Source of the DNA: an uncultured Bacillota bacterium | Lineage (GTDB): Bacteria > Bacillota > JAAYKD01 | Reading direction: 5' to 3' | DNA length: 5,210 nucleotides | NCBI GenBank assembly: GCA_937897315.1 | Contig: CALCNS010000200.1 | Coordinates: 1-5,210, forward strand | Part shown: positions 1 to 5,210 of the stretch, in pieces | How positions within the stretch are numbered: position 1 is the first letter of the stretch | Layout of the letters: the number at the start of each line of letters is the position of its first letter | The notes under the pieces: model-generated | What the model was told of the DNA's origin: nothing | Seen by the model: only the letters and a program-made list of their open reading frames with translations | Database searches by the model: none | Program-made: the position numbers and the translations under genes

Positions 1-93
1 CATGGCCTCATTGATGTCGTTTTCGGTTAAGCGACCTTTCCCGCGTAATTTCTTCAATGTATTTTGTAGCTTCTCCGACAAGCTTTCAAACAA
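1..93 (-). CDS. ffh: Signal recognition particle GTPase Ffh (SRP54), N-terminal 31 codons only
   Basis: This is the beginning of Ffh, the GTPase that binds signal sequences and SRP RNA and delivers ribosomes making membrane proteins to FtsY. Only 31 residues are inside the window, and the gene continues past position 1. The visible peptide starts MFESLSEKLQNTLKKLRGKG and continues RLTENDINEAM, a close match to the first helices of the Ffh N domain. The start is a TTG codon at 93-91. It is supported by a 9-nt perfect Shine-Dalgarno match upstream and because the Ffh similarity begins right there. The gene follows ylxM by 18 bp and very likely shares its promoter. The identity is secure despite the short length; the GTPase and M domains cannot be assessed here. 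Confidence 0.93.
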   Translation of the reverse strand, partial: MFESLSEKLQNTLKKLRGKGRLTENDINEAM

Positions 94-98
94 GTAGA

Positions 99-107
99 AT
101 CACCTCC
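99..107 (-). promoter_or_regulatory. Strong ribosome binding site of ffh
   Basis: Read on the minus strand this is GGAGGTGAT, an uninterrupted 9-nt match to the anti-Shine-Dalgarno end of 16S rRNA. Nine nucleotides separate GGAGG from the TTG start codon. The site lies in the 18-bp gap after the ylxM stop codon, and it decides the TTG as the ffh start. Confidence 0.88.
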
Positions 108-111
108 GCGG

Positions 112-465
112 TTATAATTGTCGTAATTTTTGCATGATTTGAGTGATTTCTCCAACGACGGTAGGAGGTAAATACCCAGAAAGACGTTGTATTTTCTCTG
201 ATAATTGATTTAGAACCTCTAATTGCTGAAGGTTCTTCTGATACAATTGTAAGGTGGTTTCCGTTTGCTCCATGTGCTGGACCAAGCGATGCAATTGATC
301 ATGAACCGCCTGACGAGATATATGAAAGGTATCGGCAATTTCGGTCAGGGAAAAGTCATCTCGATAATACAGAGTCAGCATCTCCTGTTGACGTTGGTTG
401 AACATGGGAAGATAGAAGTCGAGTAAGCGATTGATACGCTCTGTTTTGGCCAACATGTCTTCCAT
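112..465 (-). CDS. ylxM: YlxM (UPF0122), SRP-associated helix-turn-helix protein
   Basis: This 117-residue protein matches the YlxM/UPF0122 family in its N-terminal pattern (KTERINRLLDFY), in YYRDDFSLTEIAD, and in its position directly before ffh. Residues about 38-61 form a helix-turn-helix (SLTEIADTFHISRQAVHDQL) of the sigma-70 region 4 type, and residues about 62-98 look like a charged coiled coil. Family work in streptococci links YlxM to the signal recognition particle, where it modulates the Ffh/FtsY GTPases; a transcription-factor role has never been firmly shown. The ATG at 465-463 is preceded by AGGTGA with seven nucleotides between GG and the start, which favours it over the ATG three codons later. 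It is the first gene of the unit that continues into ffh. Confidence 0.9.
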   Translation of the reverse strand: MEDMLAKTERINRLLDFYLPMFNQRQQEMLTLYYRDDFSLTEIADTFHISRQAVHDQLHRLVQHMEQTETTLQLYQKNLQQLEVLNQLSEKIQRLSGYLPPTVVGEITQIMQKLRQL

Positions 466-482
466 AATTTCACCTGCTTTGC

Positions 483-501
483 GTCAATGATTTACCTTGA
501 C
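483..501. repeat. Inverted repeat GTCAA-N9-TTGAC over the transcription start region (possible operator)
   Basis: Perfect 5-bp arms at 483-487 and 497-501 are separated by 9 bp, the same core and spacing as the repeat over the -35 box. The centre is at 492, close to the predicted start point. The arm at 497-501 falls between the -10 box and the start, so most of it would not be transcribed, which argues against an RNA hairpin and for a DNA site. The arms are short, so chance remains possible. Confidence 0.4.
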
Positions 502-530
502 ATATTAACACGTTAGCGATTTTTTGTCAA
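502..530 (-). promoter_or_regulatory. SigA-type promoter with extended -10 for ylxM-ffh
   Basis: On the minus strand there is a perfect -35 box TTGACA (530-525), a 17-bp spacer, and a -10 box TAATAT (507-502) that matches TATAAT at four of six bases. A TG one base upstream of the -10 (510-509) makes it an extended -10. The predicted transcription start is near position 495, giving a leader of about 30 nt before the ylxM ATG. A short TAAC-N2-GTTA palindrome (506-515) overlaps the -10. The promoter lies just downstream of the rpe terminator, so ylxM-ffh is probably an independent unit. The call rests on sequence match only. Confidence 0.8.
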
Positions 531-547
531 CAATTATTCTTGACAAA
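523..547. repeat. Inverted repeat TTTGTCAA-N9-TTGACAAA over the -35 region (possible operator)
   Basis: Perfect 8-bp arms at 523-530 and 540-547 are separated by 9 bp. One arm contains the -35 hexamer of the ylxM promoter. The centre at 535 is about -40 relative to the predicted start point. No U-tract follows it on the minus strand, so it is not the terminator, which lies upstream at 551-580. It shares the core GTCAA-N9-TTGAC with the repeat at 483-501. A protein-binding role is an inference. Confidence 0.5.
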
Positions 548-550
548 GCA

Positions 551-580
551 AGAAAAAAGGGCATCTGATTATACAGATGC
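551..580 (-). terminator. Rho-independent terminator after rpe, overlapping its last codons
   Basis: On the minus strand a perfect 7-bp stem GCATCTG/CAGATGC with the 6-nt loop TATAAT is followed by CC and six T residues (558-553), then CTT. This is a classic intrinsic terminator. The 5' arm is made from the final rpe codons and the rpe TAA lies in the loop. It marks the end of the rlmN-to-rpe unit. Confidence 0.88.
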
Positions 581-1219
581 GCGAATGGCTTCGATTGCTG
601 CTTTATAGTCTGGTTTCCCAAAGATTGCTGAACCGGATACCAAGACATTTGCACCGGCTCGAACTAAGGCTCCGGCATTTTCTGCCGTCACTCCTCCATC
701 CACCTCGATAAGGTTTTGTGCTCCTTTGCACGCCATCATCTCTTTTAAGTCCTGAATTTTCCCTAAGACAGACGGGATAAATTTTTGCCCTCCATATCCG
801 GGATTGACCGACATGAGCATGACGATATCTAAATCGTTTATGATGTACTCTAGTACACTTAAGGGGGTATGAGGATTCAATGCGACTCCCGCAAGAATCC
901 CCATTTCCTTAATGGCAGCAATGGAACGATGTAAATGAACCGTGGACTCTTCGTGGATTACTAAGGTATTTGCTCCCGCTTCAACAAAATCACGTAAATA
1001 CCGTTCTGGCTCCGTGATCATCAAATGCACATCGATGGGTTTGTCGACTTTACCCTTCAGAGCTCGTAGGACTGGAAACCCAATGGAGAGATTGGGAACA
1101 TAAACTCCATCCATCACGTCGACATGTATCCAATCGGCACCTGCTTTACATACCTCTTGTACTTCATGTAGTAGATTCCCGAAATCAGCAGATAATATAG
1201 AAGGTGCTATGCGAATCAT
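569..1219 (-). CDS. rpe: Ribulose-phosphate 3-epimerase
   Basis: Rpe interconverts D-ribulose 5-phosphate and D-xylulose 5-phosphate in the cytosolic pentose phosphate pathway, using a metal-dependent proton transfer in a TIM barrel. The 216-residue length is normal. Visible signatures are IAPSILSADF (4-13, with Ser8), HVDVMDG (His32, Asp34), DVHLMI (His65), VNPGYGGQKF (138-147), EVDGGV (Asp174) and the phosphate-binding GSAIF (196-200). His32, Asp34, His65 and Asp174 are the expected metal ligands, and Asp34 and Asp174 also the acid/base pair. The ATG overlaps the rsgA stop in an ATGA, so translation is probably coupled; a weak GAGG lies nine bases upstream. This is the last gene before the terminator. 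Val39 stands where many homologues have His or Arg after the MDG motif, a minor variation. Assignment is secure. Confidence 0.97.
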   Translation of the reverse strand: MIRIAPSILSADFGNLLHEVQEVCKAGADWIHVDVMDGVYVPNLSIGFPVLRALKGKVDKPIDVHLMITEPERYLRDFVEAGANTLVIHEESTVHLHRSIAAIKEMGILAGVALNPHTPLSVLEYIINDLDIVMLMSVNPGYGGQKFIPSVLGKIQDLKEMMACKGAQNLIEVDGGVTAENAGALVRAGANVLVSGSAIFGKPDYKAAIEAIRASV

Positions 1220-2082
1220 TGGTATTGTCCTCGCTCTCGTTCTTTCATTTCGTGTAGTAATTGCAGGTAACTTTGGTATCTTCCCTGTGACAAGAGTCCC
1301 GACGATAGCAATTCCTTTACAGAACAGTCTGGTTCTTGGTCATGCAAACAAGATACAAAACGACATTCTCCCAAAACGGGGCGCATTTCCGGAAACATAT
1401 GAGCTAAATCTCGGGATGGTACAAATGGACTTTCCAAGCGATAAAAACCAGGTGTATCGGCGATGAATCCAGTTTGTAGGGTGCCATATAACTCGGTATG
1501 ACGAGTGGTGTGTTTACCACGCTGAATTCTTTCGCTTAACTCTCCTGTTTGTAAGCGATAATCAGGAAATAAAGCATTTAATAAACTCGATTTGCCAACT
1601 CCGGAAGGTCCGGCAAATACAGAGATTCTACCGTGAAGAATGTCGTGTAACTCCTCTAAGCCTGTTGCAGTGTAGGTCGAAGTTTGAACCACAGGATACC
1701 CGGCTAAAGCATATTCAGCTGCTAGTACAGCTGCTTCCTCTGAGTCGTTACGATCGGCTTTTTGCAGAACAATTACGTTACGGATGTTCTGTAGTTCTCC
1801 TTGCAACAGCATTTTTTCCAACAACTCACGATGCAAAGGGGGGTAGCTTATTGTAAAGACCAAAATCTGCTGATCCACGTTAGCGAGTGGAGGTCGTGTC
1901 AACTCATTTTTCCGTGGGTACACTTTCTCAATCATCATTTCTTCACTGAGCTCGACCCAGTCACCAATTAAGATACCGTTCTCTTTGTTTTTACCTCGAC
2001 TTTTTCCCTGAAAGGTGATTCCTTGCGGATCGATGAGTTCATAAAGACCGCCCACTCGTTTGGTCACCATCACTTTTGGCAT
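1216..2082 (-). CDS. rsgA: Ribosome small subunit-dependent GTPase A (RsgA/YloQ/CpgA)
   Basis: RsgA is a circularly permuted GTPase that acts late in 30S subunit assembly and releases from the mature subunit on GTP hydrolysis. The 288 residues show an N-terminal OB-fold (about 1-65), then the G motifs in permuted order: G4 at 107-110, G1 P-loop GPSGVGKSS at 158-166, G2 around GKHTTR at 189-194, and G3 DTPG at 209-212. A C-terminal zinc site follows with spacing C-x4-C-x-H-x5-C (Cys240, Cys245, His247, Cys253). G4 reads QKAD rather than the usual NKxD, which is odd. The start ATG follows an AAAGGGGTG binding site that overlaps the prkC stop, 11 bp upstream, and its stop overlaps rpe. In B. subtilis the homologue CpgA is phosphorylated by PrkC, so the neighbourhood makes functional sense. 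Confidence 0.96.
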   Translation of the reverse strand: MPKVMVTKRVGGLYELIDPQGITFQGKSRGKNKENGILIGDWVELSEEMMIEKVYPRKNELTRPPLANVDQQILVFTISYPPLHRELLEKMLLQGELQNIRNVIVLQKADRNDSEEAAVLAAEYALAGYPVVQTSTYTATGLEELHDILHGRISVFAGPSGVGKSSLLNALFPDYRLQTGELSERIQRGKHTTRHTELYGTLQTGFIADTPGFYRLESPFVPSRDLAHMFPEMRPVLGECRFVSCLHDQEPDCSVKELLSSGLLSQGRYQSYLQLLHEMKERERGQYQ

Positions 2083-2093
2083 AGGCCACCCCT

Positions 2094-3911
2094 TTAAAAT
2101 TTCTTACTAAATTCCATTTTACCGTTGCGATACACTTCCACCGTAGCCGGTGAAACAATGGGGATTTCCAAAGTCAAAGGTTCTTCCCCTTTATAGTGCG
2201 TGTTTTCATATACCACTCTTATGGGATATGTTGCATAACTGTCCGTAACTAACACCTTTATTAGGCTTTCCTTCTCATTATCAAAACGAATGGTGATGGT
2301 TGCCGTTTGAGATCCTTGATTCTCGACCACGTGAACAGCCGAACCTTTCGAAAGCTCGGTATCGGCCGAAGGCTGTTGTGCTGTGATAACACCTCTGGGC
2401 CGAGCAGGATCCGCGGTGACACCCACGTCTCCCAACCCGAAACCCGCTTCCAAAAGTAGATTCTGTGCTTCTGCTACGGTCTTTCCCTGAAGATTCGGTA
2501 CCTTGATTTTTTGTAAGCCACTGGATACCGTTAGTAGCACTTCACTCCCCATGGGAATCTTCTTAAAGGACTCGGGTTCCTGACGGATCACTGTGCCTTC
2601 TGCAATAGTAGAACTTTGTTCAAAAACGACCTTCACTTGAAAGGTCTCATTTTGCATTTGAACAACAGCCGTTCGTTCGGTTGCCCCGACAACCATGGGA
2701 ACTTGTCGTAACTCAATCCCTTTACTAACGGTCAAACTGACAATACGTCCACTTTTGACTTGCGAATTGGCAGCGGGTGTTTGACGTAATACGGTTCCTT
2801 CTGGGTGATCTTTATCATAAACACTTTCCAATATTTGATAATTCAAATGGGATTGATCCAGCAAAGCCACAGCGTCTGTTAGACTTCTACCTTGAACATT
2901 CGGTACAGTGACCGCATCGCCATTGGGTCCAAACAACAGCATATTCGCTACCATCCCTATGCTACCTAGAATCAGTAGTGTTACAAGAGTAATAATTCCG
3001 CGACGCATCCACATCACTCGTTTCCGTTTGATTTCTGCTTTTTCGGCCGTGGATAGTGGCTTTGGTTTTTTGAGACGTTCAATGTCTGGTTGGATTCCTG
3101 CATTTAATAAGTTCTCTAGATCGTCAAGCAAATCTTCTGCACTTTCGTAACGGTCCTCTGGATTCTTTTCTAATAACTTCATCACAACATTTTCGATGGC
3201 AGGAGGAAGATCCGGACAAAAGTCTTGTAATGGTGGAACTTCTTCTTGTACGTGTTTTAAAGCCAGTTCAATGGGTGTTTCTCCTCGGAAAGGTACCCTT
3301 CCGGCTAACATTTCGTATATCACAATGCCCAAGGAATATAAGTCCGATTGCTCGGTAACCGGCTTACCTTGAGCTTGCTCCGGTGAAAAATAGTGAACCG
3401 AACCGACAATCGCTCGAGTATTGGTCAAAGTAGAAGTCGACACGGTCAATGCAATTCCAAAATCGGTTAGTTTTAGTTGACCATTGGCATCAATCATCAT
3501 ATTGTGGGGTTTGATATCACGATGAATGACTTTATTGGTATGTGCATGAACGAGGGCCCGAGCCATTTGAGCTGCGTAATATACCGTTTGTTCGTAAGTT
3601 AAGTGATTCTGTATCAGAATTTTGTCGAGAGTGGCTCCTTCGACTAACTCCATTACGATGTAATACGGAGGATTGGTGACTTGTACATCGTAAGTCGCGA
3701 CCAAATTTGGATGATTTAAGCGTTGTACAGATTCGGCTTCACGGCGAAATCGGCGTAAAAAATCGGCATCCGATAAGAATTCTTCGCGCAACACCTTAAT
3801 CGCAACGTAACGACCAAGCTTCAAATCTTTGGCCTTGTAAACAATGGACATACCACCGCTGCCAATTTGCTCGATTATTTCATAACGGTCTTTTAATACC
3901 GCATCTATCAC
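2094..3911 (-). CDS. prkC: Membrane Ser/Thr protein kinase with three PASTA domains (PrkC/Stk1/PknB family)
   Basis: This 605-residue transmembrane kinase phosphorylates Ser/Thr on cytoplasmic proteins in response to muropeptides or lipid II outside the cell. The Hanks-type kinase domain (about 10-270) is complete: Gly-rich loop GSGGMS (17-22), Lys39 in VAIK, HRDIKPHN (130-137, catalytic Asp132), DFG (150-152), a Thr-rich activation loop (159-165), and GSVHYFSPEQ (170-179). A basic juxtamembrane segment (about 281-304) precedes one membrane helix (about 305-327). Three extracellular PASTA repeats follow at about 333-398, 400-466 and 468-533, then a beta-rich tail of about 70 residues as in other Bacillota homologues. 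No catalytic residue is missing. The GTG start shares a 4-nt GTGA overlap with the phosphatase stop and has a strong binding site. The gene is somewhat shorter than B. subtilis PrkC. Confidence 0.96.
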   Translation of the reverse strand: MIDAVLKDRYEIIEQIGSGGMSIVYKAKDLKLGRYVAIKVLREEFLSDADFLRRFRREAESVQRLNHPNLVATYDVQVTNPPYYIVMELVEGATLDKILIQNHLTYEQTVYYAAQMARALVHAHTNKVIHRDIKPHNMMIDANGQLKLTDFGIALTVSTSTLTNTRAIVGSVHYFSPEQAQGKPVTEQSDLYSLGIVIYEMLAGRVPFRGETPIELALKHVQEEVPPLQDFCPDLPPAIENVVMKLLEKNPEDRYESAEDLLDDLENLLNAGIQPDIERLKKPKPLSTAEKAEIKRKRVMWMRRGIITLVTLLILGSIGMVANMLLFGPNGDAVTVPNVQGRSLTDAVALLDQSHLNYQILESVYDKDHPEGTVLRQTPAANSQVKSGRIVSLTVSKGIELRQVPMVVGATERTAVVQMQNETFQVKVVFEQSSTIAEGTVIRQEPESFKKIPMGSEVLLTVSSGLQKIKVPNLQGKTVAEAQNLLLEAGFGLGDVGVTADPARPRGVITAQQPSADTELSKGSAVHVVENQGSQTATITIRFDNEKESLIKVLVTDSYATYPIRVVYENTHYKGEEPLTLEIPIVSPATVEVYRNGKMEFSKKF

Positions 3912-4696
3912 TGTGGATCACCTACTTTCTCTGCCAAGTATTTGGCTGTAATCACAGTAATATTATCTGTTCCTCCTCGTTCGTTGGCTAAAGCAACCAA
4001 TTCCTGTGCCGTGTCATAAGGTTCTTTCATTGTTTGCATAGACGTCAGTAGTTCGCTATCTTGAACCAAATTATACAAACCATCGCTACATAATAAGAGC
4101 GAGGATTGTGGAGATAACTCAATCACTTTAATCTCTGCTTGAATTTTCCCAGCATATCCCAAAGATTGGGTTAACACATTGCGATTGGGATGATTCTTTG
4201 CTTCTTCCAATGAAATTTGCCCACTTCGCAGCAGTTCGCCCGACCAGGAGTGATCTGAAGATATTTGGTAAATATTCTGTGCATCGCAATGATATAAGCG
4301 AGAATCTCCGATATGCAATAAGTATAACATCCCAGCTGTCTCAATCACACCGGTAAAGGTTGTGCCCATGGAATGTAGACGAGGATCCGCTTGAGCGGCT
4401 TGTAGAATCTTTTGATTCATCTCTTCGGTCATTTCTCGTAAAAGGTCCATCCAACCAGAATTGTTTTGGTTCGTTGGCCAAATCGGTTTTCGGCTTTTCA
4501 GAAAACTGCAAGACGTATCAATGGCTATTTTACTGGCGGTATCCCCACCACTATAACCACCAATGCCATCGGCAACGGCAAAGAAATGGATGCCAAAACC
4601 ATCGTTTCGCTCCATTCTGCCAGCGTATAAACTGTCTTGATTCATAGACCGAACTTTGCCGCTGTGGGTAGCGGCACCATAATGCAAAAGATTCAT
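3908..4696 (-). CDS. prpC: PP2C-type Ser/Thr protein phosphatase (PrpC/Stp family)
   Basis: This cytoplasmic, metal-dependent phosphatase removes phosphates from the kinase PrkC and its targets. From the ATG at 4696-4694 the protein has 262 residues, close to the usual 245-260. PP2C motifs are in order: GKVRSMNQDS (13-22, Asp21), ADGIGGYSGG (42-51, metal-binding Asp43 and Gly44), MGTT (110-113), GDSRLY (130-135), CSDGL (203-207, Asp205) and GGTDNITV (241-248, Asp244). An upstream in-frame ATG at 4753 would add 19 residues without family similarity and would overlap the end of rlmN, so I prefer the inner start. That start has AGAGG ten bases upstream and begins 14 bp after the rlmN stop. The 3' end overlaps the prkC GTG by four bases, consistent with coupled expression of an opposing kinase-phosphatase pair. 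Confidence 0.95.
   Translation of the reverse strand: MNLLHYGAATHSGKVRSMNQDSLYAGRMERNDGFGIHFFAVADGIGGYSGGDTASKIAIDTSCSFLKSRKPIWPTNQNNSGWMDLLREMTEEMNQKILQAAQADPRLHSMGTTFTGVIETAGMLYLLHIGDSRLYHCDAQNIYQISSDHSWSGELLRSGQISLEEAKNHPNRNVLTQSLGYAGKIQAEIKVIELSPQSSLLLCSDGLYNLVQDSELLTSMQTMKEPYDTAQELVALANERGGTDNITVITAKYLAEKVGDPQ
3915..3923 (-). promoter_or_regulatory. Strong ribosome binding site of prkC
   Basis: On the minus strand this reads AGGTGATCC, a 9-nt match to the sequence complementary to the 16S rRNA 3' end. It lies three bases before the GTG start codon, inside the last codons of the phosphatase gene. It fixes the GTG at 3911-3909 as the kinase start. Confidence 0.8.
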
Positions 4697-4710
4697 TTTA
4701 CATCGTCCTC

Positions 4711-5210
4711 TCAGCGGTTGAATTGACCTCGTAATTGGCCACAGGCTGCCCAAATATCTCCACCCATTTCACGTCGAATCGTGGATTCAATCCCGTTTTG
4801 ATTGAGAACATCTGCGAATTGTTGAATGGTAGATTGTGAGCTACGACGCAATCTGCTTTCCGGCACGGTATTTAAAGGGATAAGATTGACAAATGCTAAC
4901 ATGCGACGTAATTTCCCCGCCAGTTCTTTGGCATGTTCCTGGCTATCGTTAATCCCTTGAATGAGATTATACTCAAAAGTAATTCTTCTTTTGGTTTGTT
5001 CAGAATACTCTTTACAAGCGATGAGCAACTCGTCCATGGGATATCGTTTCGCAATTGGCATGATTTGTTGGCGTATTTGGTCATTGGGAGCATGTAAAGA
5101 AATCGACAAATTGATGGGTAAGTCTTCTGTTTGCAACCGCTTAATCTGTGATGTGATACCGCAGGTGGAGAGTGAGATGTGGCGGTAACCAATACCCAAC
5201 CCCCAGGAAG
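4711..5210 (-). CDS. rlmN: Dual-specificity rRNA/tRNA adenine-C2 methyltransferase RlmN, C-terminal part
   Basis: This is the last 165 residues of RlmN, a radical-SAM enzyme that methylates C2 of A2503 in 23S rRNA and of A37 in some tRNAs. The gene is cut by the window edge, so the N-terminal accessory domain and the CxxxCxxC iron-sulfur motif are not visible. Within the fragment, counted from the first full codon at 5208-5206, are RHISLSTCGI (9-18), SISLHAPND (35-43), FVNLIPLN (106-113), STIRREMGGDI (142-152) and AACGQL (154-159). Cys156 (codon 4743-4741) matches the methyl-carrying cysteine, Cys355 in E. coli. The stop TGA is at 4713-4711. The reading frame is open to the edge, and the TTG at 5199-5197 is internal, not a start. 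In B. subtilis the homologue (yloN) also heads the prpC-prkC cluster. The operon promoter must lie outside the window. Confidence 0.95.
   Translation of the reverse strand, partial: SWGLGIGYRHISLSTCGITSQIKRLQTEDLPINLSISLHAPNDQIRQQIMPIAKRYPMDELLIACKEYSEQTKRRITFEYNLIQGINDSQEHAKELAGKLRRMLAFVNLIPLNTVPESRLRRSSQSTIQQFADVLNQNGIESTIRREMGGDIWAACGQLRGQFNR

Noticed and set aside
483..547. GlnR/TnrA sites (TGTNA-N7-TNACA) as an explanation of the promoter repeats
   Set aside because: The arms look similar, but the spacing between TGTCA and TGACA here is 11 bp rather than 7, so the known motif does not fit.
1209..1466. Plus-strand open frame of 85 codons with a signal-peptide-like start (MRIIGIVLALVLSF) and a GAAGGTG just upstream
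   Set aside because: It lies wholly antisense to the start of rpe and the 3' part of rsgA. The apparent binding site is the complement of the conserved IAPSIL codons of rpe, and the rest of the peptide resembles no family I know.
1665..1856. Plus-strand open frame of 63 codons
   Set aside because: Antisense to the GTPase domain of rsgA, with no binding site or recognisable domain; a shadow of a conserved gene.
2908..3150. Plus-strand open frame of 80 codons
   Set aside because: Antisense to the membrane and juxtamembrane region of prkC; low-complexity Ser/Arg composition and no family resemblance.
4360..4647. Plus-strand open frame of 95 codons rich in Cys and His near its end
   Set aside because: Antisense to the conserved N-terminal half of the PP2C gene; the Cys/His content comes from complementing its codons, without a regular zinc-finger spacing.
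4697..4753. Longer phosphatase start 19 codons upstream
   Set aside because: The added residues do not resemble PP2C proteins and the extension would overlap the rlmN 3' end; the inner ATG gives a normal length with a plausible binding site.
4896..5192. Overlapping open frames on both strands at the window edge (98 codons minus, 75 codons plus)
   Set aside because: Both overlap the rlmN coding sequence, which has strong family motifs across the whole stretch.
5197..5199. TTG as the start codon of the rlmN fragment
   Set aside because: The frame stays open to the window edge and the residues beyond the TTG fit inside RlmN, so this is an internal leucine codon of a truncated gene.

Overview
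The window is a compact housekeeping segment of a Gram-positive-type (Bacillota/Firmicutes) genome with moderate base composition. Every gene I can support lies on the minus strand, so transcription runs from high to low coordinates. The Bacillota assignment rests on the gene order rlmN-prpC-prkC-rsgA-rpe, on a PASTA-domain Ser/Thr kinase, on a ylxM-ffh pair and on strong GGAGGTGAT-type ribosome binding sites. A class cannot be fixed from this sequence. The join of rpe directly to ylxM-ffh differs from the Bacillus subtilis order.

Unit 1 (positions 5210 down to about 551) holds five tightly packed genes: the 3' part of rlmN (23S/tRNA adenine C2 methyltransferase), a PP2C phosphatase, a membrane Ser/Thr kinase with three PASTA domains, the ribosome-assembly GTPase RsgA, and ribulose-phosphate 3-epimerase. 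Gaps are 14 and 11 bp, and two junctions are 4-nt start/stop overlaps (GTGA and ATGA), so co-transcription and translational coupling are likely. The kinase and phosphatase form an opposing pair sensing the cell wall, and in relatives RsgA/CpgA is one of the kinase's targets. A rho-independent terminator ends the unit, with the rpe stop codon lying in its hairpin loop.

Unit 2 (about 550 down to 1) starts with a strong extended -10 promoter and encodes YlxM, a small helix-turn-helix protein associated with the signal recognition particle, followed by the first 31 codons of ffh. Two inverted repeats of identical design (GTCAA-N9-TTGAC) flank this promoter, one covering the -35 box and one the start-point region. 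They are the most interesting unexplained signal in the window.

I found no mobile element, CRISPR array, tRNA or rRNA, and no gene-free stretch above about 105 bp. Apart from the promoter repeats and an unusual G4 motif in RsgA, this is an ordinary core-genome region, and I see no convincing undescribed multi-gene system.
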